Assembly (NCBI GenBank): GCA_022823945.1
Contig: JAJEBK010000030.1
Location: forward strand, 62,001-126,000
DNA: 64,000 bases
Direction of reading: 5' to 3'
Source: Anaerolineae bacterium
GTDB taxonomy: Bacteria; Chloroflexota; Anaerolineae; Aggregatilineales; Phototrophicaceae
A program made the translations under genes and the position numbers. Positions 53,397-62,581 of this stretch are shown one piece after another (within the stretch, counting starts at the first letter, position 1; every line of letters begins with the position of its first letter). The notes beneath the pieces are model-generated. The model made no database searches and was not told the origin of the DNA. It saw only the letters and a program-made list of their open reading frames with translations.

Positions 53397-55271
53397 CTAG
53401 TCGCCTGCGCTGACCTTGGGTTTGACTCCCGCGTGGACTTCGTGCATCACCAACTTGGATGGAATGAAACCTTGCGGGCGGTTGATCATCATCAAGATGA
53501 GCAGCGCGCCATACATCAAAAAGCGGAAGTCGCTGAATTCCCGCAGCAGCTCGGGCATGCCGATGAGCACGACCGCGCCCACTACGATGCCCGGATTGCT
53601 GGCGATGCCGCCGACAATGATCAAGCTCAACACATTGATTGAAATGAACACAGTGAAGCTGTTGGGGAAAACTGTGCCCACTTTCGCCGCGAATATCGCG
53701 CCAGCTACGCCGCCTGTCGCCGCGCTCAAGGTAAATGCCAGCAGCTTGGCGCGCGCCGTATCGATGCCTATGGCTGTGGCGACATCTTCATCTTCGCGGA
53801 TGGCCATCCACTGCCGGCCGGTGCGCGAGTTGTTCAAGCGAATCGATACGAATAGCGTGACCAGACTGGCTACCAGCACAATGTAATATAGCTGTTCCGG
53901 ATTTTTCAGCTCGGTAGAAAACAGAAATGGCTTGGGGATATTCTGTACGCCCTGCGCGCCGCCAATCAAGGGCTTAAGCCAGTCAGAAAGCGCCAACTTG
54001 CCGATGATCTCGCCGAAGCCCAGAGTGGCAATCGCCAAATAGTCTCCGCGCATCCGCAGCACCGGCACAGCAAATATGAAACCGGCGAACATAGCAGCCA
54101 GCAGCGCGATCGGGATGACCATCCAAAAGGTGAAAGTGCCTTTGAACAATCCCAGCGGACCGATCGAAGTCAGCACCGCCAGGATATACGCGCCGACGGC
54201 GTAATTGGTGACATAACCCAGGTCGAGCAAGCCCGCCAGGCCGATAGCGATATTCAAACCCAGACCCATTAGCACAAAGATGCCGATGGTCACCGCGACA
54301 TCGCTGAGCGTACGCCCGATCAACCAGGGCAGCGCCAGCAACAGCGCGGCAAACAATAGCATGCCCAGATTGCGTACCTGCTGCCGGCGGCTGTCGTCAA
54401 GCGCGGCGAATTCGCTTTGCGCGCGTCCGCCAAACATCGCCCACAAGAAGCCAGCCAAAGTGCTGATGATGAACAACATCGCAGCGGCATTTTGGCGCAA
54501 AGTATCGCGGCGGAAGATTTCGCGCAGGGTGTCGCGGTCCAGATTCTCTTGCAGGATAAGCCGCACTGTTTCGCCAAATGCGCCGACCAGCAGGGTTATA
54601 CCCAAGCCATACAGCAAGGCGCGTCGCGGAATATCGGGCAGGATGCGCATGACTACGCCAGCCAACCCAGCGCCAGCCGAAGCAGCCAGCAAGAGCCCGA
54701 TGCCCGTCCACAATTCTCTGCGATGATCGAAGGTCACCACCTCCACCCAGTCGCGGTCTACATTGACCAGCACGCCGCGCAGGTCGCCCTTGACCTCGAA
54801 GATCAGCGCGAAGCCAAATGAAACAATGCCGATCAGCAGCGCCGCGATCAGCCAGGTAGCCGCCACTTGTCGCGTTTCATTGCCCTGGGCATGGCTCTTC
54901 CAGGCCAGATAACTGGCGGCCACGAAGGGAATCAACTTCAAAGAGGTATCAAGCAAATAGCGATAGTCGTCAGAGTTAAAGAGCAGAAGAATAACGGTTG
55001 GCAGGGCACACAGCACGCCGATCACCAGCCCACCAGCCAAAGCCATGCGTGGGCTTTCGCCAGTCTCGAGCATCTGCGTCGCCGCCATATAGCTGGTGAC
55101 AAATGGTGCCGCCAAGAGCAGTACCTGGCCCAGGCTGATAAAATCGTCCACGACCTCGCGCTCGTGAAAAGCGGCGATCATGCCGATGACGCCAGCGAAC
55201 AGGATGAAGCCGCCCGACAGCAGCCCCAGGCGCAATATGCGGCGGCTGGCTTCTGAAGCGAGAATGTTCAT
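53397..55271 (-). CDS. livM: Branched-chain amino acid ABC transporter permease with N-terminal membrane extension
   Basis: A 624-residue permease. The LivM core occupies about residues 310-620 (TLSDVAVTIGIFVLMGLGLNIAIGLAGLLDLGYV; GDYLAIATLGFGEI; the EAA-like loop GRQWMAIREDEDVATAIGI). The first 300 residues are extra, with about eight more hydrophobic spans (for example FILFAGVIGMIAAFHERE, LLLAAPFVTSYMAATQM) and a soluble-looking interval around HRRELWTG. Standard LivM is 300-420 residues, so this is a fusion or extension whose role is unknown. AAGGAGG lies just before the ATG. Confidence 0.9.
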   Translation of the reverse strand: MNILASEASRRILRLGLLSGGFILFAGVIGMIAAFHEREVVDDFISLGQVLLLAAPFVTSYMAATQMLETGESPRMALAGGLVIGVLCALPTVILLLFNSDDYRYLLDTSLKLIPFVAASYLAWKSHAQGNETRQVAATWLIAALLIGIVSFGFALIFEVKGDLRGVLVNVDRDWVEVVTFDHRRELWTGIGLLLAASAGAGLAGVVMRILPDIPRRALLYGLGITLLVGAFGETVRLILQENLDRDTLREIFRRDTLRQNAAAMLFIISTLAGFLWAMFGGRAQSEFAALDDSRRQQVRNLGMLLFAALLLALPWLIGRTLSDVAVTIGIFVLMGLGLNIAIGLAGLLDLGYVTNYAVGAYILAVLTSIGPLGLFKGTFTFWMVIPIALLAAMFAGFIFAVPVLRMRGDYLAIATLGFGEIIGKLALSDWLKPLIGGAQGVQNIPKPFLFSTELKNPEQLYYIVLVASLVTLFVSIRLNNSRTGRQWMAIREDEDVATAIGIDTARAKLLAFTLSAATGGVAGAIFAAKVGTVFPNSFTVFISINVLSLIIVGGIASNPGIVVGAVVLIGMPELLREFSDFRFLMYGALLILMMINRPQGFIPSKLVMHEVHAGVKPKVSAGD

Positions 55272-55284
55272 GCCGCCTCCTTGG

Positions 55285-56355
55285 TCAGGCTTTTGTCTCG
55301 GACAAGCGTTCGCCCAAGATGCCCTGCGGACGGAAGATCAGCACGAGCACCAGCATGGTAAAGGCGATCACATCTTTGAGCTGGTTTGCGCCGGGGATGC
55401 CCAGCCCAGCCAGCACCAGATTGGGTCCGATCGCCTCGATGACACCGAGAAACAAACCGCCCAGCATCGCGCCGGGGATATTGCCGATGCCGCCCAAAAC
55501 CGCCGCGGTAAACGCTTTGATGCCGGGAATGAAGCCCATGTAGAAGTTCACGCCTTGCGGACGAAATAGCCCGTTGATGACGCCAGCCGCGCCGGCCAGA
55601 AAGCCGCCAACGCCGAAGGTAAAGAGAATCACCCAGTCGATGTCGATGCCCATCAAGCGCGCCACTTCTTTGTTCTCGGATACCGCGCGCATGGCTTTGC
55701 CGATGCGGGTGCGCTCGACCAGCCAGTGCAGCCCAAACATCAAGACCAGCGCCGAACAAAATACAAAGATTTGCGTGACCGGTATGCTGATATCGCCGAT
55801 CTGCAATGCCCCCTGCAGCGCCCGCACCTGTGGATAGGCTTTGAAGTTGGAGCCATACAAACCGCGGAAAGCGTATTGCAGGAAGAAGGATGCGCCGATA
55901 GCCGTGATCAAGGGGACGAGCCGTGGACTGCCACGCAGCGGTCGATAGGCGATTCGTTCCACCAGCACCGCCACTGTCATCGAGATCAAGCCCGCGAACA
56001 TGAACATCAGCAGGATGGACAAGAGCGGCTGTTCGTTCAAGAAGCCGGTTCGGTTTAGCGCTTCCGCCAGGAAGAAAGCGGAAAACGCGCCCGCCATAAA
56101 CACCTCGCCATGCGCAAAGTTGATCATCAGCAAGATGCCATAGACCAGTGTGTAGCCAAGCGCGATCAAGGCGTAGATGCTGCCCTGCGACAAACCCGCT
56201 GCCAGCAGATTGACCCACTGTGCCAGGCTGATGCGCCCCGACGACAATGTATTCCAGGCACCAACCACCACCGCCAGCACGATCAGCACGCGCAGCACAT
56301 CAATGGTGAAATCGACCCAAGAGAACTCGCCGGACTTGTTTCTGAACATAGGCAT
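55285..56355 (-). CDS. livH: Branched-chain amino acid ABC transporter permease
   Basis: A 356-residue permease. YALIALGYTLVYGILLMINFAHGEVFM is the canonical LivH opening; the EAA loop lies in GKAMRAVSENKEVARLMGID. Together with LivM it forms the membrane channel. An extra N-terminal span precedes the core. The ATG 56355 is one of two close candidates (MPMFRNKS; the second Met is two codons on). A frame with a longer start has no homology. It lies 13 bp before livM and 66 bp after the receptor gene. Confidence 0.92.
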   Translation of the reverse strand: MPMFRNKSGEFSWVDFTIDVLRVLIVLAVVVGAWNTLSSGRISLAQWVNLLAAGLSQGSIYALIALGYTLVYGILLMINFAHGEVFMAGAFSAFFLAEALNRTGFLNEQPLLSILLMFMFAGLISMTVAVLVERIAYRPLRGSPRLVPLITAIGASFFLQYAFRGLYGSNFKAYPQVRALQGALQIGDISIPVTQIFVFCSALVLMFGLHWLVERTRIGKAMRAVSENKEVARLMGIDIDWVILFTFGVGGFLAGAAGVINGLFRPQGVNFYMGFIPGIKAFTAAVLGGIGNIPGAMLGGLFLGVIEAIGPNLVLAGLGIPGANQLKDVIAFTMLVLVLIFRPQGILGERLSETKA

Positions 56356-56421
56356 CTTCCGTGCCGCTAGTTTTGCAAAATACACCAGCCAGGCGACGCG
56401 CCAACCATGCGCCATGCAGAC

Positions 56422-57705
56422 CTAAGCGCGCGCTGGCCGGGCATCCTCAAATGAATCCGTGGCGAAGTTCCAAACGACCGGCGGGGGCCAATTGTCGTCG
56501 TAGACTTCGGCTTCGGTGATTTGAAACATCGCGAGCGCAGTGCCGGGCGAACAGTCTCCGGCAAATGGCGAATCTTCGCGGCAGGTCAAGCGGCCCGTCA
56601 AGCCCGGGTAGCCTTCTGTCGCGGCGACGGCGTCGCGCATGGCTTGCCGTCCGATAAGCAGGCTGCCGTCTTCATTGACAAGGGCGACCGCTTCCACAGC
56701 GTTCAAAAGCAGGTTGGTCGCGTCATAGGCGTGGGCATGATAGCCACTGGGCGGGTCGCTGCCATACTCGTCCAGCCATTGGGCGAGCAGCCTGTCATAC
56801 GCGTCGCCGCTGACGAGCGGACCCGACACATAGATGCCGATGGCGGCTTCTCCGGTATTTTCTGGGAAACCGCTCGAAAAACTGGCCGCGCCACCGATGA
56901 TGGTCGTGTCCTCCAGTCCGGCGATATATTGCATCTGCGCGGCGAAGAAATTGGCCTCGGGCTCGAAAAGGGGGACATATATGACATCCGGCTGGTGCAC
57001 GGCGATCTCGGTCAGGATCGACGACATATCGGTATCGCCTTTGTTGACAGCGCCCTGGAATACCACACCGCCATCGAGATCTGCGAAAGTTTCGGCGACT
57101 GCTTGGGAGAGCCCCGATGTGTAGGGGTCGCCATCGTGGATGGTCGCCAGCGTCTTTGCCTTGAGCACATGTTTCGCGAATTCTGCGGTGCGCATGCCTT
57201 CGATCAAACCATTTTGACTGGTGCGGAAGTAACCCGGCAGATGGGACCCACCGGCGCCAATGTCCGAATTGGTCAGGCTGGGCGAGGTATTCGATGGCGC
57301 GATCATCAGCAGTCCAGATTCGCTGATAATCGGTATGGCACCTTGCGCCGCGCTGGAACAATTGGTTCCGATGGCGCCAACAATGGTAGGGTCCGCCGCC
57401 AATCGCTGCGCTGCTGTTTGGCCGCCTTCGGCTGTGCAAAGGCTGTCTTCCAACACCAATTCGATTTCGTGGTTCAGCAGGGTGTATTCGCGATCGAGCA
57501 GAGCCAGTTCAACGCCACCCAGCGTATCCTCGCCCAAATAATTGACCGCGCCGGATACCACCAGCATGGCACCAACCGCGACAGGATCGCCGTGCGGCAC
57601 TTCGACGCAGCCCAGCGGGTCTTCGCAGGCCGAGTCTGCCCCGGCCGGCGCTGCAGTGCCGACCATGAGCGCCAAAATCAATATTATCGGGCTGACTTTC
57701 GTCAT
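56422..57705 (-). CDS. Liv-type ABC substrate-binding protein 1
   Basis: A 427-residue secreted receptor. A signal peptide (SPIILILALMVGTAAPAGADS) is followed by the periplasmic binding protein type I fold of LivJ/LivK: VGAMLVVSGAVNYLGEDTLGGVELALLD, and IGTNCSSAAQGAIPIISESGLLMIAPSNTSP. It captures the ligand and delivers it to LivH/M. It is a paralogue of the next upstream gene (57834-59099), which shares layout and the GTxCSxAAQGAxPIISExGxLMIxPSNTSP stretch. Two receptors suggest two ligands for one pump. Confidence 0.92.
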   Translation of the reverse strand: MTKVSPIILILALMVGTAAPAGADSACEDPLGCVEVPHGDPVAVGAMLVVSGAVNYLGEDTLGGVELALLDREYTLLNHEIELVLEDSLCTAEGGQTAAQRLAADPTIVGAIGTNCSSAAQGAIPIISESGLLMIAPSNTSPSLTNSDIGAGGSHLPGYFRTSQNGLIEGMRTAEFAKHVLKAKTLATIHDGDPYTSGLSQAVAETFADLDGGVVFQGAVNKGDTDMSSILTEIAVHQPDVIYVPLFEPEANFFAAQMQYIAGLEDTTIIGGAASFSSGFPENTGEAAIGIYVSGPLVSGDAYDRLLAQWLDEYGSDPPSGYHAHAYDATNLLLNAVEAVALVNEDGSLLIGRQAMRDAVAATEGYPGLTGRLTCREDSPFAGDCSPGTALAMFQITEAEVYDDNWPPPVVWNFATDSFEDARPARA

Positions 57706-57761
57706 GGTGGGTTTCTCAAGCAATTGGTGCTGGCGCTTGTGAACAAGTCGGTTTACAGGGA

Positions 57762-57793
57762 ACAAGCCAGAACACCCGCGTGCCCTGGCTTGT
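57762..57793 (-). repeat. Intercistronic hairpin between the two receptor genes
   Basis: A perfect 9-bp inverted repeat ACAAGCCAG (57762-57770) / CTGGCTTGT (57785-57793), loop 14 nt, with no T-run. On the transcript it follows the second receptor's coding region and could stabilise its mRNA or slow the operon, a usual way to overexpress a receptor. Confidence 0.7.
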
Positions 57794-57833
57794 CCGCAAT
57801 GGTGCAGAAACTCGTCTGCTATGCTGCCAGGCT

Positions 57834-59099
57834 CTAGCCTTCGTCCATGCTCATGGACATGGACATATCCCAAACGACTGCCGGGGGCCATGCGCCAGCG
57901 ACTTCTGCCTCGGTGATCTCGTAGACCGCCAATGCCGAGCCAGTCGCGCAGTCGCCGCGATAGGGCGATTCGTCCTGGCAGGTCAGGGTGCCGGTCAAGC
58001 CAGCGTAGTTTTCGACAGCAGAAATGGCATCGCGCAGCGCCTGCCGGCCGATCATCAAGGTGCCATCATGCTCTTCGGCGACCATTTCGACAGCATCCAT
58101 CAGGATGTTGACGGCGTCATAGGCATGCGCATGGAAACCACTGGGTGGCGCGCCGCCAAACATGTCGTCCCAGGTCATCAGGAAGGCATCATATTCTTCG
58201 CCAACGACATAGGGGCTGGTCATGTGAATGCCGACCGCCGCATCGCCGACATTGCCGGCAAAGCTGCTGGAGAAGCTGCCATCGCTGACGATCAGCTCGG
58301 CGTCTTCCAAGCCCGGTGTATTGCGCGCCTGCGTGGCGATGAATTCCGATTCGGGCGTGAAAACGGGGAAGTAAACGACATCGGGTCCGCTGGCGGCGAT
58401 CTCGGTCAAGATTGCCGTCATGTCGGTGTCACCTTTGGCGACCGCGCCCTGGAAGACGACCTCGCCACCCATCTCGGCGAAGGTCTCTGCCATGACAACA
58501 GCCAAACCCTCGGTATAGGGATCGCCATCGTGGATGGTGGCAACCGACTCGGCACCGAGCACTTCAATGGCGAAGCGCGCGCCCATTGCGCCCTGGAAGA
58601 GGTCGTTATGCGCCGTGCGAAAGTAGCCGGGATAGTAGGTGCCGCCGGCATCGACATCGTCATTTGTCAAACGCGGCGACGTATTGGAGGGCGAAATCAT
58701 GAGCATGCCCGCTTCGCTGATGATGGGCATCGCGCCTTGCGCAGCGCCCGAGCAGGTCGTGCCGATCAAACCGACAATGCTCTCGTCTGCGGCTGCGCGC
58801 TGTGCGGTGGCTTGTCCACCCTCAGCCGAACACAGGCTGTCTTCGACAACCAGCTCAATTTCCCGTCCAAGCAGCATGCCATCACGGGCATCAATGGCGA
58901 TCTCGATGCCACCCCGCGAATCCTCGCCATAGAAGGATGTCGCGCCCGATACGGTGAGCAACGCGCCGATGACGACAGGGTCATCCGGCCCGACTTCTAC
59001 GCAGCCCAGCGCGTCCATGCAATGCCCGTCCGCCATGGCAGGCAGGCTGAAGACCAATACCAGGCTCAACGCGGTGAACAATAGCAGTACTTTCTTCAT
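57834..59099 (-). CDS. Liv-type ABC substrate-binding protein 2
   Basis: A 421-residue receptor with signal peptide (KKVLLLFTALSLVLVFSLPAMADG) and the same fold: VIGALLTVSGATSFYGEDSRGGIEIAID, GLIGTTCSGAAQGAMPIISEAGMLMISPSNTSP. It is the first gene of the liv operon. CAGGAG lies 13 nt before the ATG. Short Cys pairs (DGHCMDALGCVEV) follow the signal, and its paralogue has the same pair (ACEDPLGCVEV). Ligand specificity cannot be told. Confidence 0.92.
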   Translation of the reverse strand: MKKVLLLFTALSLVLVFSLPAMADGHCMDALGCVEVGPDDPVVIGALLTVSGATSFYGEDSRGGIEIAIDARDGMLLGREIELVVEDSLCSAEGGQATAQRAAADESIVGLIGTTCSGAAQGAMPIISEAGMLMISPSNTSPRLTNDDVDAGGTYYPGYFRTAHNDLFQGAMGARFAIEVLGAESVATIHDGDPYTEGLAVVMAETFAEMGGEVVFQGAVAKGDTDMTAILTEIAASGPDVVYFPVFTPESEFIATQARNTPGLEDAELIVSDGSFSSSFAGNVGDAAVGIHMTSPYVVGEEYDAFLMTWDDMFGGAPPSGFHAHAYDAVNILMDAVEMVAEEHDGTLMIGRQALRDAISAVENYAGLTGTLTCQDESPYRGDCATGSALAVYEITEAEVAGAWPPAVVWDMSMSMSMDEG

Positions 59100-59588
59100 G
59101 GTCTTTCTACTCCTGGCTAGTTGAAGTGAACGATGCCGCGCAAGCTCGCGACTAAAATCCAGTATACAAGAATATCGCGGATTTACGCAAACAAGTGTAT
59201 GTCGGGGCCAGGGCAATCGCATTAAAAATGAAACTCAGTGCCAGGAAACACCCTCTAATGCTTTACCACCGAGTTCACAGAGTACATTTGAGTACACCGA
59301 GAGGAAAGCAAAGGTTTTGCGCTGTGTCGGCGCGACTAATGCGCGAGAAGGAAACATTTTGCAATCTAATGGCGTCCAGCGGCGAACCATCCGCGCCACA
59401 TTGGCACAAAGTACAGCCCTTTACATTATGTGCGGACAACAAACTCTCGGTGAACTCCTTCATCTCGGTGTACTCGGTGGTAAAATAATTTAATGCGGTT
59501 GCCCTGGCATCGGGGGCAGGTGCCCGTTTGGCTGTCGGCGACTGGTGTACAATGACTGCCATGATGGCATTGCCGATGCAGGCGCATG
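59100..59588. other. Intergenic gap of 489 bp
   Basis: Holds the 223-bp MITE-like element (59262-59484), a TACAAT -10 candidate near 59550 for the glycosyltransferase gene, and nothing else I can name. The liv promoter must lie in the 59100-59260 part. Confidence 0.65.
59262..59484. mobile_element. MITE-like element with 12-bp perfect terminal inverted repeats
   Basis: TTTACCACCGAG (59262-59273) is repeated exactly inverted at 59473-59484. Inside each end the motif continues with CACAGAG/CACCGAG units (TTCACAGAGTACA..., and on the other side GTACACCGAGATGAAGGAG read inverted), separated by an unrelated 120-bp centre that is AT-rich relative to the surroundings. There is no coding frame of note. 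It fills the 489-bp gap between the liv operon and the glycosyltransferase gene. Confidence 0.7.
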
Positions 59589-60776
59589 ATGAAATTGTTG
59601 ATCGTTGTATCGTCACTCGACTTGAGTCAGCCGTTCAGCGCCACACCGGCCTGGTGGCAGTTGCTGAAAGGGCTCTATGAGATCGGCGTGGAAGTCATCG
59701 CTGCGCCCTATCAAGGACCAGCCATCGACAGCTTGTGGTGGCGTGCCGAAGCCAATCCGGCGCGCTGGCAAGGGCAGGCGTTCAAGTCCGCGCGGGATTT
59801 TTCGCGGATGCTGCGTCCAAATTCCAGCCCAGGCGAGTCCGCCCCGCCCGCGGGCGATTCGTTGTCGGATATCGCGGTGCGCGCCGCTGCTCAAAAGCTG
59901 ATCGCTCCTCTCTGGCGCGACCATCTGGCGCGAATTTTGCACCGCGAGGACGATATCTGCGCCATCCTGTTCATCACTGTGCCGCTCAATCATCTGCGCG
60001 GCGTACCGGGTTTTCTGTCGCAAGCCTTCGATGTGCCGGTGCTGTTTTACGATGGCGATGTGCCGGCCAGCCTGCCAACCATGCAGGGATTTGCATCCGG
60101 CTTTCGCATCTATCAAGGTGCCGACTTAAGCGAATATGCAGCTTTCATAAGCAACAGCAGTGGCGGCGAAGACCTGCTACGGCAGTTGGGCGCGCCGAAT
60201 ACGCATACGCTGTGGTATGGCGCGGACCCAGATATTTTTCGACCTGTGGATGTGCCGGCGCAGGATATTGACTTGCTTTTCTATGGGCATGGGCGTGAAT
60301 ACCGCGAAGAGTGGATCGACAGCATGATCACCGCGCCAGCCCGTCAACTGCGCGACTATCGATTCGCTGTGCGCGGCACCAACCTGGGCGACTTGGGTTC
60401 AGTGGAGAAACTACCCTATCTCAGCTTTAGCAAACTGCGCGAGTATATCTGTCGCAGCAAGCTAAATTTGTGCATCACACGCGGGGCGCATGCCAATCTT
60501 CATGCCTCGTCTTCGTCCAGACCCTTCGAGCTGGGCGCATTGGGTGCCTGCATCGTCGCCAATCCCTACGCCGGCATCGAAGAATGGTTCGAGCCAGACA
60601 AAGAGCTGGTCATCGTGAACTCGGCTGACGAAGCGCTGGATCGCTACGAATTTCTGCTGCGCAACGACACGGCGCGAGGGGCAATCGGCAAGGCGGCGCG
60701 ACAACGGGTCTTGGAACAGCACACCTTTCGCCACCGCGCAAGGGAACTTGTCAACATAATCAGTCAATATATCTGA
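59589..60776 (+). CDS. Glycosyltransferase (GT4/CgeB-like)
   Basis: A 395-residue GT-B-type transferase. The N-terminal half (MKLLIVVSSLDLSQPF...) is a Rossmann-like acceptor domain. The C-terminal donor domain has SRPFELGALGACIVANPYAGIEEWFEPDKELVIVNSADEAL, the spore-maturation CgeB/GT1 pattern with its glutamate pair (E in RPFELGA and EEWFEP). It probably modifies a surface glycan. The second ATG of the MM pair (59589) is chosen; 59586 is equally possible. It is followed by a terpene-cyclase-fold gene 43 bp on. Confidence 0.85.
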   Translation: MKLLIVVSSLDLSQPFSATPAWWQLLKGLYEIGVEVIAAPYQGPAIDSLWWRAEANPARWQGQAFKSARDFSRMLRPNSSPGESAPPAGDSLSDIAVRAAAQKLIAPLWRDHLARILHREDDICAILFITVPLNHLRGVPGFLSQAFDVPVLFYDGDVPASLPTMQGFASGFRIYQGADLSEYAAFISNSSGGEDLLRQLGAPNTHTLWYGADPDIFRPVDVPAQDIDLLFYGHGREYREEWIDSMITAPARQLRDYRFAVRGTNLGDLGSVEKLPYLSFSKLREYICRSKLNLCITRGAHANLHASSSSRPFELGALGACIVANPYAGIEEWFEPDKELVIVNSADEALDRYEFLLRNDTARGAIGKAARQRVLEQHTFRHRARELVNIISQYI

Positions 60777-60819
60777 TAGTCGCGATTTCGACCCACCAGC
60801 CAACTGCAGGAGATCTGCC

Positions 60820-61650
60820 ATGCCAATCGATATCGGCAAAGCGCGTGAATTCGTCTATCGCCAAGGCACCTTATTTGAACGGGCGCTGTTCGCCTGGCTG
60901 TTTGACAGCGGCAGTCTGGAACGGCTGCAGCAGGTCATCCTGTGCTACAAGAATCCTGACGGTGGCTTTGGGCACGGCTTTGAGCACGATCTGAAAGCGC
61001 CGCAATCCAATCCGCTAGCATTGGAATACCTGCTTGGGGTCATGAAACATTGCGGCATTCCGGCTGACCACCTGCTGGATGGAACGTCCGCCTGGGTCGA
61101 GGCGCAAATGGAGGCGGATGGCAGCTTGCGCAATCCACCCCAGGCGCGCGACTATCCACTGGCACCCTGGTGGCGGGAAAGCGGCGGACAAACCCTGCCA
61201 GACAGCATCGTCGGCAATCTGATGCGCTTCAACCGCGTTTCGCCAACCCTGCTGGAGAGGACGAAGAGCTGGGTTCTGGACAATGTCACGATCGAGTCCA
61301 TCAAAGCCAACGAATGGCTCTTCATGGCTTATCATGCAGCCGACTTTTTCTTCGCCATCGATGACTTTCCGGCTTTGGCGGAATACCAACAAGCCACAAT
61401 CGACAACATCCTTGCCTGCGCGCGCGCCCTGCCCGAGGCGCAGTACGATTCGCTCTTTGTCTTTGCGCCTGCGCCCGATTCCTTGATTGCCCGCGCCTTG
61501 CCAGCCAGCATCCTCGAGCGCTGCCTCGACTACCTGGCGGGTGCACAGCAAAGCGATGGGCATTGGCGCGACCAGCACGAACTGCCGCAGTGGTATCCCA
61601 TCACGACCATCAACGCGCTGCTGGCCTTGCAGCGTTACGACCGCTGCTGA
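60820..61650 (+). CDS. Prenyltransferase/squalene-cyclase-like alpha-toroid protein
   Basis: A 276-residue all-helical barrel protein related to terpene cyclases and prenyltransferases. Two QW-like repeats are recognisable (NPDGGFGHGFEHDL at about 45-58, and QQSDGHWRDQHELPQW near the end). The DxDD catalytic motif of cyclases is not seen, so it is likely a binding protein or a different transferase. ATG 60820 follows a GGAG. It shares strand with its neighbours. Substrate unknown. Confidence 0.78.
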   Translation: MPIDIGKAREFVYRQGTLFERALFAWLFDSGSLERLQQVILCYKNPDGGFGHGFEHDLKAPQSNPLALEYLLGVMKHCGIPADHLLDGTSAWVEAQMEADGSLRNPPQARDYPLAPWWRESGGQTLPDSIVGNLMRFNRVSPTLLERTKSWVLDNVTIESIKANEWLFMAYHAADFFFAIDDFPALAEYQQATIDNILACARALPEAQYDSLFVFAPAPDSLIARALPASILERCLDYLAGAQQSDGHWRDQHELPQWYPITTINALLALQRYDRC

Positions 61651-61692
61651 GCCTTGTGCTAAACTGACCGCCAGGCACAGAGGAGAGACGCC

Positions 61693-62499
61693 TTGGCTAT
61701 CGACAGTGTCATTGAATTTGATTGTGCGCCCAAACGCGCATTGTCGGCTGCGGGTATCGTGCAGCGCATCAAGGAGCGCGCTCAAGCCGAATCGGTCATC
61801 GCATCGCACCGAGCAAGTGGCGACCAACGGCCCATCGCCGAGCTGCACTTTGAATTCTCGCGCAGCACACCTGGCAATCCCGGCGCGCCCCAGCTGATCG
61901 CTGTGAACGACATATTGGACTATGCCAGCGACCTGGATAGCCATGCCCATCATTGCCAGACTTGTCCGGCCAGCCGCGGGGCGGGCGCTTATGGCTGCGT
62001 TGGCTTCGTGCGCTATCCAATCAGCGCGCTCGCCGAGAATTGGCTGCTGGAACGTCTGCCCGTGCCCGACGAGCCGCTGGTCTGGCTGTTGTTGAAGCAG
62101 GGCATTCAGAGGCTCGGCTATGACGGCGCATCTGTGCGCGCGCTGCGACAGACCGACGAGAATCGCACCTATTTTGAACTACCTGTTGCCGCTCGGCGAC
62201 GTCTGGGAGAATTGCGCATGTCGGGCGATCAAGCGCTGGAGATGATCCTGGGCGTTGGCGAGCGCATCATCCCCAATCATGGCGGGATACTGTTGCTCTT
62301 CTTCGGCGCTATCGACCGCGATCTGGAAGCGGAGCAGATCCAGGAAATCTCGTCGCATGCGCCAGACATCCGCCAGCGCACGCCATTCACGCTGGACTTG
62401 CCAGCAAATGCCGATAGCTGCATCCGCGAGTTGGCGGCGCTGTTTCACGCCCTATATGTGGCCTGGAAGTTGAATGTGCCACTGTTCATCGATGCCTGA
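61693..62499 (+). CDS. Hypothetical protein with a Cys/His cluster
   Basis: A 268-residue protein I do not recognise. Residues about 84-101 hold a CxxC-type site with extra His (HAHHCQTCPASRG, then YGCVGF), possibly for zinc or an Fe-S cluster. The remainder is predicted mixed alpha/beta. The start is a TTG at 61693 with AGGAGAG 6 nt before it. The frame has no earlier ATG with a site. It lies 42 bp after the terpene-cyclase-fold gene and before a hairpin and the selenoprotein. Confidence 0.68.
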   Translation: MAIDSVIEFDCAPKRALSAAGIVQRIKERAQAESVIASHRASGDQRPIAELHFEFSRSTPGNPGAPQLIAVNDILDYASDLDSHAHHCQTCPASRGAGAYGCVGFVRYPISALAENWLLERLPVPDEPLVWLLLKQGIQRLGYDGASVRALRQTDENRTYFELPVAARRRLGELRMSGDQALEMILGVGERIIPNHGGILLLFFGAIDRDLEAEQIQEISSHAPDIRQRTPFTLDLPANADSCIRELAALFHALYVAWKLNVPLFIDA

Positions 62500-62519
62500 G
62501 ATCTCGCGTCACGTCGTAG

Positions 62520-62540
62520 GGGCGAGGCGGTGACTCGCCC
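62520..62540 (+). repeat. Short hairpin upstream of the AhpD-like gene
   Basis: GGGCGAG (62520-62526) and CTCGCCC (62534-62540) form a perfect 7-bp stem with a 7-nt loop, preceded by CGTAGG. There is no T-run, so a dispersed palindrome is more likely than a terminator. Confidence 0.6.
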
Positions 62541-62581
62541 GCTTGCTGCCCATCGAGCCAGGGGGCAGAAAGGAAAACATC

